DNA from: Chrysaora quinquecirrha | Lineage: Eukaryota; Cnidaria; Scyphozoa; Semaeostomeae; Pelagiidae | Length of the DNA: 64,000 bases | Assembly: GCA_014526335.1 (NCBI GenBank) | Contig: JACTAT010000354.1 | Span: forward strand, 56,947-120,946 | Direction: 5' to 3' | In this document: one piece after another, positions 43,139 to 55,275 of the stretch | Position numbering within the stretch: position 1 is the first letter of the stretch | How the letters are laid out: every line of letters starts with the position of its first letter | Program-made: the position numbers and the translations under genes | The notes under the pieces: model-generated | The model's database searches: none | The model's input: the letters and a program-made list of their open reading frames with translations, nothing else | Told to the model about the DNA's origin: nothing

Positions 43139-45556
43139 TCTACTATACTAAAACAGGAGTGGTCATGGTAACCGATTTTGTGCGAGTCACTACTCCAACG
43201 TCGCACGTCCTACGCCTTTCCTGCTTGCTCTCTGCTCTGCCGCCCGTGGGGTAGGCGAGCCATCGCCCTTCGTCTTTTCCAAATCTGCCGTTGTTTCGGG
43301 GGTAATTGGGGCTAACCCTCCTTTCATGTGCGTCACTTTCACCAGTCGAAATTGAACAACAATCGCCCGGCAGGCCGAAATTTTACTTGCAGTTTTCAAC
43401 TAAACTTGCGTCGAAATTCGTTTCGATTTTTCGTGTTTACGTTTAGGAACACTGTTTTCTTACGAAATGATAAAAAATTGGAATTAATTTAACTGTTTCC
43501 GAGCTGAAATAACGAACTTTTGGTTTTGTGTGCTGCTGGGCGAAGATAATTTCTTTGTGTTTCTTTTCACTGCTTAATTCTTTGGTTTGTTGACAGCTCG
43601 ATAAAACTTTGTGAAACAAAGCAAGCCTACTGTGCGTGACCGTGACACTTGGCACGACTTCCGTCTAAAAGGAGAATATGGTTTTGTTTCGACGGGTTTC
43701 GTTCTCGGTTTTCTGAAATTTCTAATGCAAATACAAGGGTGCTTTGGAAGTTTGCTTTATACCGTGCTGGAGATATAATTTGGATTCTGGATTTCAATGA
43801 ACAAACATGAAAATGGTATGTTGTTTTTGGTATTTAAATTGTACCGTTTTCAAGCTCAATACCAGCTTCTATTTCTCAGTGCGTATGGGTCTTCCCCCTC
43901 TTCCAAGGCAACTATAGTTTCGTTTTTGTGGAAGTCTTCTCGATTTTTACCTCACTAAGTTTATAAGGCGAAAATCGTATCAACGTTAACAATCATCAGA
44001 ATCAATAATACATTTCCGAAATATTTAATGCAACTAAAAGGGTGCTTTAGAAGTTTGCTTTTTACGGCGCTGGAGCCCTAAGTTTTATTTCCAAATTTCA
44101 ATGACCTAACATGAAAATTTTTTGGTATTCAAATTGAGCCGTTTTCAAGTTAAATACAAGTTCGAGTTTCTGTGTGTAGGGATCACAATTTTGTGTCGGT
44201 TCGAATTGACATTGTTTACATCTTAGTTCCGTAAAGCAGCATTCTCTCATCATGCTATTATCGCGTTGAGCGAGGGGCTTTTCACTCTCCAAAAACGTGT
44301 AGGAGATTTGTATGAAAACAAAATGATTTCTCAAGGATTTTCATGAAAACAATCGTATTTCCAGCTAAAGTGTACGAGATTTCCAAGGACTGAATCACCC
44401 CTCCGCATTGAGATTGAACAAATAAAGACATTTACAGACATAACAAGTTTGTCCAAATTCTTCTCTAGGATATGCCATTACCTTATTTCAAAACGTCATT
44501 TAAAACATGAAAGTGAATTTCACGGTTAACAAAGCCCATTCAAATGTAGAGAGGAAGAATGATGCTATCAAAACCTGGACCAACGAACTGCTCGAACAAC
44601 AACACCGAGGAACGGAACTTGAGAATCGGCAAAGGACCTTTGACTAACACCATGGACCAGGACCTTCACTGGGACTAGGAAACAACAGGAAGGACACAGG
44701 AATGAAACTGAAAGAATGGACCAACCACAATGAATAATTATAGGACTAAGGAACATTATAGTGGACTAAGTACACTGCACTAAGATCAAGGAACAGCACT
44801 TTAAGTGAGAACAGGAAGCAGCACCCTGGACTAAGACTAAATAACAGAACATTTAGTGGGACTGGGGAACAGGACCTTTGACTGGAGAGGGACCCTGGGA
44901 ATATGATCAGGACCCATTATCAAGACTTAAGGACCCTGGACTAAGGCTAAGGAACAGAGCCTTAAGTGGCAAAAGAGAACAGGACCAGACTAAGGACAAG
45001 GAACAGGACTTTAAGTGGGACCAGGAAGCAGGTCCCTGGACTAAGGCCAAACAAGAGAACCTTTCGTGGGGCTGGGGAACAGGACCTTTGACTGGAGAGG
45101 GACCCTGGGAATACGATCAGGACCCATTATCAATACTTAAGGACCCTGGACTTAGGCCAAGGAACAGTTCCTTAAGTGGCAAAAGAGAACAGGACCTTCA
45201 ACTAAGGACAAGGAACAGGGCTTTAAGTGGGACCAGGAAGCAGGAACCTGGACTAAGGCCAAAGAAGAGAACCTATAGTGGGGCTGGAGAACAGGACCTC
45301 TGACTTGAGAGGGACCCTGGGAACAGGATCAGGACCCATTATAGGACCCGCGATTTAGGCCAAGGAACAGAACCTTAAGTGGCAAAAGGGAACAGGAACC
45401 TGGACTAAAACAAGAAAAAGGACCTACGAATAAATTAAGGAACTAAGTAGAGGTTACATCTGGATGATGGAATGGCTTCTCTCAATAACTTTAATGCACT
45501 AACCTTATGAGGCGGTGGTCCTCACGAGGCGGTGGTCTTAGACGGACAAGAGTTAG
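43139..45556 (+). mobile_element. Helitron unit 2 (no tRNA-like modules)
   Basis: Starts TCTACTATACTAAAACAGG and shares the 5' block GCCGCCCGTGGGGTAGGCG with units 5 and 6. Its interior aligns by eye with unit 6 (TTCTTACGAAATGAT, then TTTTGGTTTTCTG-type words). It contains a direct duplication (43722-43880 and 44018-44180, sharing AGGGTGCTTTxGAAGTTTGC) and a 221-bp tandem pair at 44872-45310. The end is GGACAAGAGTTAG. Confidence 0.78.
44872..45310. repeat. Tandem pair of about 221 bp (GGAACAGGACC-rich)
   Basis: Two copies of a unit with words GACCTTTGACTGGAGAGGGA and CAAAAGAGAACAGGACC. A third partial copy continues to about 45400. The 141-aa repetitive ORF across it (GPWEYDQDPLS twice) is a by-product. 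Confidence 0.8.
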
Positions 45557-45819
45557 TCTCTCTATATTAAAATGGTAATTTCCATGGAAACCGATTTTGT
45601 CTTAGCAGTTGCGCCGAAGTGACCAGTGGCACGACTTTCCCTCTTTTTCGCTGCTCTGCCGACCGTGGGGTAGGCGTGTCATCACCCTTTCGTTTTTTGT
45701 CAACTGCTCTCACCTCTGGGGTAACTGGGGCTAACCCTTCTTTGAAGTGCGTCATTGGTGCCTGTTTTAACCATCGCCCGATTGTTTTCTGTAGGAGGAT
45801 TATCACTGATTCGCAACAA

Positions 45820-45897
45820 GGCACCGTGGCACGATCGGTAAGGTGGCGTGTCTCGTGAGCTGCGATGCGGAGTTGGGAGTTCGACTCTCCTCAGGGG
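45820..45897 (+). other. tRNA-like module A, unit 3
   Basis: GGCACCGTGGCACGATCGGT opening and GGGAGTTCGACTCTCC B-box-like arm. Acceptor ends do not pair. Confidence 0.6.
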
Positions 45898-46097
45898 AAA
45901 ATGTTTTCATTTCCAATTTTTTTATTTCTGTTATTTTCGTGTTGCAAATGATTTCCAAAGGCCGAGGACACGTCTGGTAACTAAAATTTTCTTTCGGTGT
46001 AATTTTTAAGTTCCTTGGACATAATTTCTTAACGTGTTTTGTTTTCCCTTCCATGAATATTAGCACCACTAGGAGATTATCGTCAAGTATTCCATAC

Positions 46098-46170
46098 GGC
46101 TGTGTAGCCGAGTGGTTAAATGCTCGCCTGCTACCCGGAATTGCTGGAGTTCAAGTCCCCTCAAGGGCAA
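46098..46170 (+). other. tRNA-like module B, unit 3
   Basis: The best preserved B module: GGCTGTGTAGCCGAGTGGTT has an exact-looking Ser/Leu-type A box (TAGCCGAGTGG) and CTGGAGTTCAAGTCCCC a B box, 74 nt in all, the length of a tRNA. The 3' AAGGGCAAA does not pair with GGCTGTG. Confidence 0.65.
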
Positions 46171-46559
46171 ACTTTTGGTGTTTTTTGTTTTGTGTTTTAA
46201 ATAGTTTAAAAATCTTCAGTATTTCTGTAAATTCTCAATGTTCTTTTCAAATAGCGTAAATGCTCTATTAACCCTCCTGTCTCTTTTCAGCACCCCTCTT
46301 CTCTTATTTTAGCCAGTCAAACGTGCTTCATATCCACTCTTTTTCAAATGAAAATGTAAAATAAGGCTCCCTCTCTATTAGCCCCCCTCTTATTTTGGCC
46401 ATTCAAACGTGTTTCATATTCCAAAGTCGTTTTTAATATCTGTGTGCTTCATAGTTTATTAACCACCCATTCTCTAATAAGAGCCCCTCTCTAATAAGCC
46501 CCCTCAAAAACTTCAAAGCTCAAATAGGCCCCTGAGGGGCTAAATACACCTTTAACAGT

Positions 46560-47930
46560 ATGTATTTTCATTTTCCGATTTCATCTGGCGTGCATTTCAA
46601 TACATGTTCTCATTTTATAACAAAGTTCTTTTGGGCTCATTTTCTCAGTACCAAATTTCCTGTGACTTTCTTAGCAAAAATTGTGGAATGCAGTATTGGG
46701 GTTTTGTGTGCATTTCAGTATTTCTCCATCTAGAATTCCTGCCAATTTTGCATTATTTTGCAAAACCTATTAACATTTAAATATTCTTCTTCACTTTTAA
46801 CATACATTTGAAATATGTATTATGGGCTCATTTTCTCAGTACCAAATTTCCTGTGACTTCTTAGCAAAAATTGTGGAATGCAGTATTGGGGTTTTGTGTG
46901 CATTTCAGTATTTCTCCATCTAGAATTCCTGCCAATGTTGCATTATTTTGCAAAACCTATTCACATTTAAATTTTCTTCTTCACTTTTAACATTCATTTG
47001 AAATATGTATTAACACTTCCTATTCTATGCTGCAGACATTTTAATATTCATTTGAAATGTGTTTGCATTTTGGATAACCTAAATTTATAAACAGCCTATG
47101 AATAACCTATTCCTGTTAAATAATTAGCATTTCAGTATTTTTGTATTTCTGAAAATTTCGGCAAATTTCTTCATTCAGTTCTGTATTCATGGAAATAAAT
47201 AATTGCCATCATTCATTGAAAATATGCCAGCAATTTGTTATCAACTTATTTGTCAATATTTTACAAAGTTTTCCAATATACATTTGATATGTGCTTTAAA
47301 CAACCCATGAATAACCGTTGCATGTCAAATTATCAGCATTTCAACATTTTTCTATTTCTTGATATCCTTACATTTCAGCAAATTTCTTTATTCATTTCAG
47401 TATTGGTAGAAAAGTTGACATAATTTCCCACATTTATTGGAAATATGCCAGCTATTTTGTAACAATCTATTTGTCAATATTTTACACAATTCTCCAAATT
47501 TTCCAATTTTCATTTCAAATGTGTTTCAACAACCCATGAATACCTGGTCAGTATTTTCCTATTTCTGGAAATTCCTGAAATTTTGGCACATTCCTTCATT
47601 CATTCTGGTATTCATAAACCTAAATAATTTCAGCATTCATTGGAAATAAGCAAGCCATTATGTATCTATTTTACAAAATTTTTCCATATTTTTCAAATTT
47701 TTCCAATATACATTTGATATGTGCTTCAAACAGCCCATGAATAACCATTGCATGTTAAATGATCAGCATTTCAGCATTTTCCTATTCTTTGAAATTCCTG
47801 ACATATCCGCAAATTTATTTATTCATTTTGGTATTCATGGAAATGTTTACATAATTCACAGCATTGGAAATATGGCAGCAATCCAAAATTAATTTCTCGG
47901 TCTATATTTTCACACAATTTTCCAGTAACC
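46560..47930. repeat. AT-rich tandem repeats inside unit 3
   Basis: A 190-bp segment starting GGGCTCATTTTCTCAGTACC occurs twice in direct order (from about 46634 and 46826) with few differences. Downstream, a looser period of about 210 bp repeats words CATTTGATATGTGCTT, CCATGAATAACC and ATTTCAGCA through 47930. No ORF can be supported. Confidence 0.8.
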
Positions 47931-48011
47931 TTGATCTGAATATGCTGCCATTTAAATATTTATTTAATATGCTTCTCCTTATGCATCTTCCCTCCATATT
48001 GCTTAGCTGTA

Positions 48012-48305
48012 ATGCCTCGCCGACATAGAACACTGACTGGGCGTAGAGAGAGACAGTCAAACAGGCAACACCGGGCAGCCAACAGGGAACACCATTCCAA
48101 TGCTGAACAACTGCAACATGATGCAGCTCTCGAAGAATTACCCAACGCCCTGCAACTTCCAAGAACAGTATTTCCTGCAAATTTGGCCCTAATAAACAAT
48201 AGAGAGGGTGGGCTGTTTGCCAATCATGTCTTTCAAGGTCAAAATGTGACAGCACTGGCCAATCAGCAACAACCAGTTGAGCCAATGCAGATTACATTGG
48301 TGTAA
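48012..48305 (+). CDS. Helitron N-terminal basic ORF (possible Rep leader)
   Basis: 97-aa ORF MPRRHRTLTGRRERQSNRQH, very Arg/Gln/His-rich in the first 45 residues, ending 1 nt into the ATG of the Rep ORF (TAATGG). Helitron Reps often have such a basic opening. The different frame suggests either a frameshift within one protein or separate ORFs. The N-terminal Rep ORF follows directly. Confidence 0.55.
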   Translation: MPRRHRTLTGRRERQSNRQHRAANREHHSNAEQLQHDAALEELPNALQLPRTVFPANLALINNREGGLFANHVFQGQNVTALANQQQPVEPMQITLV

Positions 48306-50128
48306 TGGATCAGGAATGCATTCATTGCTGTGCTAAATATTTCCTTGTAGAAAGGACCACCCAGCACAAATTCACTAAGTGTTGTCAAGATGGAAAGGTG
48401 GTCTTACCAGCAATTACTCCACCCTCCCAGCAACTCATTGATCTCTTCTGTGGCAATTCACCCAACTCTGCACAATTCAAGAAAAATATTTTACAATATA
48501 ATTGTGCACTAGCTATGGCTTCATGGCAAGCAGACTTTGTTCAACATTCCGGGAGAGGACCAAGGGTAATTGCCATTCATGGACAAGCATATCATCTAAC
48601 AGGTCCAGCTGTACCACATGAGGGTCAAACACCCCAGTATGCACAGCTGTACATAATTGATACCAGCCTGGCCTTAGCTGAGAGAACAACACATCAAGCA
48701 AATCAGCACCTAAATCCTGGACTCCTAGCATTACTGTCTCATGAGCTCAATCAGGTGAGCAGGTATGCACAAAGCTTCCAACACATGGGGGAAGTTCTGC
48801 AACAAGAGCGCAACCACTCAGTGGCAACGGATCAAGACTTGCGTCCAGTGCACATGGTCATCAGTAGCAGGCCAGGTCAAGATCGTCGCTATGATACCCC
48901 AACTGCTACTGAAATTGCCGCTGTCTATGTAGGAGAAGATGGGGCACCACCCAATCCATCACAGAGAGATTATGTCATTTATTATAGAGCTCAGCATCGA
49001 ACACAGCATATCAGTGCAATATCAGAACATGCTGATCCAATGACGTATCCACTACTCTTCTTTCATGGAGAGTCTGGCTGGGACAGAGAACTCCTTTTCA
49101 GTGTAGCATATCTACATTACACACTACATCAACGCCAGCAAGAAGAGCGAAATCAGGCTGCTAATGCTACTGGACCAAGGCAGCATGTAACACTCTCTCA
49201 GTTTTATGCATATCGTGTTGCTACAAGAGATGGATTCTCTGCTATTCATCATGGTGGGCTTCTCTTCCAGCAATACCTCGTAGATGCATACACCAAGATT
49301 GAAGGTCATGACCTTACCTACATCAGAACCCATCAAGCTCAGCTTCGTGCAGAGTCCTATCAGGGACTTATGGATCATGTTCGTGCACGAGCTGAAGCAG
49401 AGAACTGCAGTGTTGGACGAGTCATCATTCTTCCATCAACATTTGCAGGCAGTCAACGGTACATTCATCAAAATTTTCAAGATGCCATGACTGTTGTTCG
49501 TACTCATGGAAAACCAGATGTTTTCCTAACAATGACAACCAACCCAAAATGGCGGGAGATAACAGAGCAGCTTTTGCCACATCAGAATGCCAATGACCGT
49601 CCTGATATTGTCACCAGGGTCTTCCACCTAAAGTTCCACAGGCGAAAAGATGACATTCTTCTCAGACATATCTTTGGTCGTGTCATTGCCTATGTTTACA
49701 CCATAGAGTTCCAGAAGAGAGGTCTGCCGCATGCACATATGCTTTTGTTCTTGGCTGGGGAAGACAAACCTAGAACAGCAGAAGATATTGATGCATTCAT
49801 ATCAGCGGAGTTTCCAGACCCACAGCAACACCCTGATCTCTATGACAAGGTCAAGCGTCACATGATTCATGGCCCCTGTGGTGATCGCAATCCACATTGT
49901 GTTTGCATGGTAGACAATAGATGCAAAAAGCACTTTCCAAAGGCTCAGAATGCAGAAAAAATCTTTGAAGTCGATGGCTACCCATTATACAGACGCCGTT
50001 GCAACTTCACAGCTAAAATTGGTGGTCATAATGTGGATGATACATTTGTTGTCTCATACAATGCATATGTTCTCCTCAAATATGACTGCCATTCCAATGT
50101 GGAATCATGCTCAAGTATCACAGAATAG
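48305..50128 (+). pseudogene. Helitron Rep (HUH) fragment, truncated before catalytic Tyr
   Basis: 607-aa open frame. The start carries a Cys/His cluster (ECIHCCAKYF ... KFTKCCQDGKVVLPA). Residues about 220-360 form the Helitron-like N domain (HADPMTYPLLFFHGESGWDR, then LSQFYAYRVATRDGFSAIHH and YLVDAYTKIE). Motif 1 is FLTMTTNPKW (about 406-415) and motif 2, the HUH metal site, is KRGLPHAHMLLF (HAH at about 475-477). Later come HMIHGPCGDRNPHCVCM and NAYVLLKYDCHSNVE, after which the ORF stops at 50128 where the Penelope-like element begins. The tyrosine motif that normally follows and the helicase are missing, so it can bind but not cut or unwind DNA. A single clean frame of this length suggests a young copy. 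Confidence 0.92.
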
Positions 50129-50377
50129 TCTTTGAGTTGTACAAAATTTCAAAATTGCGATGAACAGCGGAATCATTTTCAGGCATACTTAAAAGCTTTT
50201 TTCGTCTGACACTCCTCAGAGTATGAACGTCAGAAACAGACCGAAACAATAGACTAAGGCGGAATTTATACCCAGATGCGGCTCGAAATGCACCAATCAG
50301 AAAGAACGGAAAGCTGAATTGGCATTGTGTTTTAAACACCAATCAGCTGGTCGGATACAGCGGGAAGACCAATGAAT

Positions 50378-51841
50378 TATTTGAAGAGTCCAAGTGAGAA
50401 AACGAACTCTTTCTGTCTACACAGAACCGGCCTTTTGGTTTTGATGTAGACAGATTCCAAAACCCCTAAGTGAAACAAAGATCTTGCTTGGCCAATGATT
50501 CTGAAAAAATCCTTGCTGTAATTTTCCGCACAAATCGGGTTATCGAGTAGATGTTGTCCTATGGCAGAATCATGTTTCAGACTAGGTTGTTGTTTAGACC
50601 CACGGGGTGGTTGCTCTCTTTGCCGAAAATTATGCAGACGAATGTTAGTAGGGACATGCTGCTTTATCCTATCTCTGGGAAGTACGACCTACGTACCTGG
50701 CATCACACCGGCACGAGAATTCATAAATGACCAAACTTTTTTGTGTGGTAGGTACGCAATCCTTTTGAATGGATGGTAGAGCTTTCCGAGTGCCAAAAAC
50801 TAACCGAGGGTTGGCAGCAGCGAAGCACTTAGTAATGGCCTTTTTAATTTGACTTTCGAATCGCAATGAGACGTTTCCTATCCAAGGCATTTTTAGGTAA
50901 ACAGGGCACTTTTGCGGACCATACTTTTTTATCAGCCGAAAAACTTGCGATCTTCTTGCGAAAACAATCCGAAATGACGTCCTCAGGGTAACCGTTTTCA
51001 ATGAGAATAGACCGTATTTTATCCAATTCCGAATCAATCCGAGATTTAGAGCAAACCATAAGTGCCCGATGAACTAGCGTGTTGATGAGGTTAATTTTCC
51101 TCTGTTTTGGACTAAAGGAATCCCACCGTGTATAGAGGCCGTTAAAGGTTGGTTTCCTATATATACTGGTGAGAAATCCAGTAGCAGTGTTTCCAACAAA
51201 GACGTCGAGAAACAGCAAAGAGTTGTTTTGCTCCTTTTCGAATGTAAATTTTAGAGACGGATGCAAGGCGTTGTGTTTTTGGAGGAAAACGTTACAATCG
51301 GACTCTTTTTGAAAATGGCGAAAGTGTCATCAGCATATCGATAATAAACCGGAGGTTTTGATGTGGAGCCGAAAAGTTGACCTTCGTAGAAACCAACAAT
51401 GATGTTTGCTAGCGCTGGTCCCAATGGGCTCCCCATGGCGACTCCGTCCCTTTGTCGGTACATCTCATTGTTGAAGCTGAACTCTACCGACCTGGTAGCA
51501 GACTCCATCAATTCGACAAATACCTCCTCAGGGAACGGCGGACTGACAAGTTCACCCCGGTATAGAGCTCTAGCGCAAATCCCGATAGTCTCATCCAAAG
51601 GTACGTTAGTGAAAAGGCTGCTGATGTCGAAGGAACACATAAACGATTTTACCGGGTCTAACTGAAGGTTTTGAATAACGTTAGCAAAAGAAAAAGAATC
51701 CGAAATACAATTTTTAGAATAAAGTTCCAAAACAGGTGCTAAAATTTCCGAAAGCCATTTAGCAAGCTCATGTTGAGCTGAACCAACCATAGATAGAATA
51801 GGCCTAAGAGAAAAATTAGGCAACGTCGAACAGCACGACAA
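50378..51841 (-). pseudogene. Penelope-like RT plus GIY-YIG, frameshifted
   Basis: RT blocks: [60 protein letters not shown] and the catalytic YYRYADDTFAIF. A frameshift near 51260 leads to HPSLKFTFEKEQNNSLLFLD and YRKPTFNGLYTRWDSFSPKQ, another to KMPWIGNVSLRFESQIKKAI and then the GIY-YIG part, IYEFSCRCDARYVGRTSQR. Past 50669 in other frames it reads AIGQHLLDNP- and LFHLGVLESVYIK-like sequence, ending about 50378. Penelope elements pair this RT with a GIY-YIG endonuclease for target-primed integration. Broken in at least four places. Confidence 0.9.
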
Positions 51842-52022
51842 AACGGCTAAAATAGAGCAGAAACTTCAAAAACGGTTGCTTGAACTGGTCAAGAAAAAAC
51901 TATTGACTCAAGAAATTTACGATAGGATCCGACCAACGGGTTCGCAGCATCCACGGATATATGGTCTACCTAAAACTCACAAACCCAACGTTCCTCTTAG
52001 GCCTATTCTATCTATGGTTGGT
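51813..52022 (+). pseudogene. Inverted 5' fragment of the Penelope RT
   Basis: The plus strand reads [20 protein letters not shown], then [20 protein letters not shown] and [11 protein letters not shown], ending [10 protein letters not shown]. This is the part of a Penelope RT that precedes the minus-strand ORF, here inverted head-to-head with a short overlap of the same codons. It fits twin-primed insertion or a later inversion. Confidence 0.8.
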
Positions 52023-52205
52023 GCACAAGCACCATGTCAACAGGTCACTACATGAACAGTGTTCATACACACTGTGTCAGTGCACAAGCACCATGTCAAC
52101 AGGCCACCACATGAACAGTGTTCATACACACTGTGTCAGTGCCCAAGCACCATGCCAACAGGCCACAACATGAACAGTGCTCATACACACTGTGTCAGTC
52201 CACAA
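52022..52205. repeat. 60-bp minisatellite, three copies
   Basis: Unit GTGCACAAGCACCATGTCAA ... GAACAGTGTTCATACACACT of about 60 bp in three copies plus a partial. Each unit contains short palindromes (GAACAGTGTTC, ACACACTGTGT). It starts exactly at the end of the inverted Penelope fragment. Confidence 0.85.
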
Positions 52206-52221
52206 GTACCATCTCAACACA

Positions 52222-53640
52222 TAGCCTGTTACTTCAATGATGCTCCATCCAATGAGGGCTATCCTTTTTGGAGCCATTGTTCACCCAAAGGTGACGACAC
52301 GTTACTAGAATGATGGTCCATCTCATCAGGGCAGTCTCACTTAGAGCCATTGTTGATCCAAAGGTAACACTGGCGCTGCCCTTCACATTCCACTAACGAC
52401 CACAATGCCCTAACGTTATACAACAGTACTTCCTTCCTCTATGCTTTCCTCTCTTCAAATTTATTCAGCTTTTTATATCTATAGTGCAGACTTTCAGATT
52501 AAAATCCGGCGACAACGAGTGAGCGCACCCCATGATACCCCTGCATGATCAGTAATAACGCTACATTTTACTGGTCTCTCAGCAGATAATACGAAGCCAT
52601 TCTCAGCGTCCAACAATGTGCCTTTTCAACAAAATGGGAACATTATTCCTCGCAACTTTATTAATTCAGTAACCATATAAAAATTATTATGGATTCCCCT
52701 TTCCAGTTTTATATTGAATTAAGATATGAACTATATTGCATTTGTTTTATCTAAACCTAAACCCTATGCTATATAGTTTAACGGTATCGTCACGTATAAA
52801 AGTGCCTAAAGCCACCAATCAATCAAAATTGAATGGGAAATGAATGCCTAAATTGCCTTTTGTGCAGGAATTCAGAAAAAGCTGCTTCATCTTCATGTAT
52901 ATGACCATCTTTTATGTATGTCTATTCCCTTTAAAACCTCAATTTCGAGTTATTTCAACCAACCAGATGCTAAACTGACTCGAAGCTATAACCATACAAT
53001 ATATGACTCTGCTTAACACACCCAATCATTTGCCCTGACCATATCCTAAATACCACAAATGATCAACAATGAAAAAAATACCCTTCTTATGCATGAACCC
53101 CAATTTTTTAAATGGTAGTTATACCTCAGAAATAGAAATCCCTAAACAGATTTCCAGTTATTATATGCTTCTCAGAAAGGCTTGTCTTCACCAGCATAAG
53201 CAGATAAGCAGACACATTTTTCTTTACTTGTTAGTCAGGATTTCTGTCATATATGGCTACATTACCTCCAACAGAAATAATAATCTAAACAATGTTCAGA
53301 ATAATTAAATAGAGGAGTAATTTTCTCAGCAACATTGCATGCGATTTTCCAATGCAAATGCTCTTCTTATCTCTCTCTGAGAATGGCTTTGGGGGACCAG
53401 AAGCACTAATCTGAAACTCTGCACACATGATAGATTGCTTTTGTAGATGCATGGTTCAGTGCTCCAATAAAAAGATGGAATGTGCAGGACAATGGACCAG
53501 CCTATAACCATGGACTAAGGAATAGGACCTTCAACTCAGAAATGGGCGTGCAACAACAAATACGCTAAGCCACAAAAGAAGGAAAACAGGACCAATGGAA
53601 TACATTTCTTTACACCTGTTTCTGGGCGGTGTAACTTTGC
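52222..53640. other. Helitron unit 3 right interior, no gene recognised
   Basis: Opens with a degenerate direct pair (ATGATGCTCCATCCAATGAG at about 52239 and ATGATGGTCCATCTCATCAG at about 52312). The rest has only short ORFs without motifs. No helicase motif of a Helitron was found on either strand. Confidence 0.5.
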
Positions 53641-53949
53641 GGCGGAGGTCCTCACGAGGTGGTGGTCTTAAACGGGCAAGGGCTAGTCTGTATATACTAA
53701 AATGGGAGTAGTCATGGAAACCGATTTTGTCTTAGCAGTTGCGCCGAAGTGGCCAGTGGCATGGCTTTCCCTCTTTTTCGCTGCTCTGCCGACCGTGGGG
53801 TAGGCGTGTCATCACCCTTTCGTTTTTTGCAAACTGCCTTCGCTTCTGGGGTAATTTGGGCTAACCCTCCTTTGAAGTGCGTCATTGGTGCCTGTTTCAA
53901 CCATTGTCCGATTGTTTTCTGTAGGAGGATTATCACTCAATCGCAACAA

Positions 53950-54027
53950 GGCACTGTAGCACTGTCGGTAAGACGGCGTGTATTGGGCTCTGCGATGCTG
54001 AGTCGGGAGTTCAATTCCCCTAAGGGG
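53950..54027 (+). other. tRNA-like module A, unit 4
   Basis: GGCACTGTAGCACTGTCGGT opening and GGGAGTTCAATTCCCC arm, diverged in the middle (GTATTGGGCTC). Confidence 0.55.
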
Positions 54028-54229
54028 AAAATCTTTTCTTCTCGAATTTTTTTATTTCTGTTATTTTCGTTTTGGAAATGTTTTCAAAAGGCCAAGGAGA
54101 CGCCTGGTAACTAAAATTTTCCTTCGGTGAAAAATTTTTAAGTTCGTTAGACATATTTTTTTTCTTTTATTGTTGTTCCCTTCCATGAACATAAGGAGCA
54201 CTATGAGATAATCGTCAAGTAAGCAATAC

Positions 54230-54303
54230 GGTTGTGTAGCCGAGTGGTTAAATGCTCGCCTGCTACCCAGAATGGCTGGAGTTCAAGTCCCCTCAAGGGC
54301 AAA
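54230..54303 (+). other. tRNA-like module B, unit 4
   Basis: GGTTGTGTAGCCGAGTGGTT with A box, CTGGAGTTCAAGTCCCC with B box. Nearly identical to the unit 3 copy. Confidence 0.62.
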
Positions 54304-54879
54304 TTTTTGTTTTTGTGATTTAAATAGTTCAACATTCTTTTTAATGTCTAAAAGTCGCTTCGACAAAACTAGAAGGCTTTTTTAAATGACTCAAATCTTT
54401 AGATCTATTTTTTCTCATATCTTTTCAGTTATAAATTCATTTTCAATTTATCTCTCGACACTAACTTTCATTTTCTTTGGGTTTATTTCTATTTTAATTT
54501 CATCTTTCATTTTAATTTAAAGTTTTGTTGCAGCTGAAGAATTTAGAATGATATAAACATTTATTTCTAATTTTACATTAATTTCACTTTCACCAATATT
54601 AACATTAAGGCCAATACTCAATTTTGTTTAAAAAATTCATAAACAGGGGGGTCCTTATAAGGTCTGGGGATGGTGGAAAATTAGTAAACATTGTTTAATC
54701 TTTTCACAAGTGAAATTGTTTCTTCGAAAATTAATAAATGGAGGTAATAATAACATTCGGGGATGGGGGAACTCTAAATTAATAAACGGGGGGACGTTTA
54801 TTTGGCATCCAAGAGTATGAAGATGAATTAAGATGATGATAAAGTTTGAGATTGACAGTATTGCATGTGGTGATAAACA

Positions 54880-55275
54880 ACAACATTAACATTAATTGTA
54901 AGTTTCAATGTTATTTCAGATTTACATCAGGATTAACATAAAGGTTCAGATTAAGACTGATTTGATAATGAGCTTCAGTTTAAAATTAATAATAACTTTA
55001 AGTTTAACTTCCAAAATCAAAGGCTTATACTTAGACCAAGACTAAAACAGACTAATATCAAGCTGGGAACAAGACTTACTAAGACTAAGATTAACATCAA
55101 CATTAACATTAAGATTAAGAGTAAGATTAGGATTAAAATTAAGAGTCAGATTCTGATTAACATTAACATTCAGGTTATGGTTGAGATTCCAATTCAGGTA
55201 GAAGTCTAGATTAAGATTCCGTTTAAGTTGAAGACTAAGATTAAGACTGCACTAACATTAAGATTAGGGTCAAGA
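54880..55275. repeat. Degenerate GATTAA hexamer tract, unit 4
   Basis: ATTAACATTAAGATTAAGAG-type iterations in the same relative place as in units 1 and 5. Confidence 0.75.

Larger units (their letters stand above)
50129..52022 (-). mobile_element. Penelope-like element inserted in Helitron Rep
   Basis: RT (51841 to 50844) and GIY-YIG endonuclease (about 50720 to 50560) on the minus strand, with the extreme 5' part of the RT (51813-52022) present in opposite orientation. The inner junction duplicates the coding words [10 protein letters not shown] (minus at 51812-51779, plus at 51997-52022). Its 3' edge abuts the truncated Rep ORF at 50129. Confidence 0.82.
45557..53686 (+). mobile_element. 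Helitron unit 3 (8.1 kb, encodes partial Rep)
   Basis: Starts TCTCTCTATATTAAAATGG with the same 5' block and two tRNA-like modules as unit 1, then AT-rich tandem repeats (46560-47930), a Helitron Rep fragment (48012-50128), a Penelope-like insertion (50129-52022), a 60-bp minisatellite (52022-52205) and a 3' end identical in type to the others (AAACGGGCAAGGGCTAG). No helicase domain is visible, so it cannot be autonomous as seen. Confidence 0.8.

Noticed and set aside
44878..45303. 141-aa repetitive ORF
   Set aside because: It is the translation of a 221-bp tandem repeat.
46098..46170. Functional tRNA-Ser gene
   Set aside because: The 5' half is tRNA-like, but the 3' AAGGGCAAA cannot pair with GGCTGTG and the same sequence recurs in every related Helitron unit.
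52022..52205. CRISPR-like 60-bp repeat
   Set aside because: There are no unique spacers; it is a plain tandem minisatellite.
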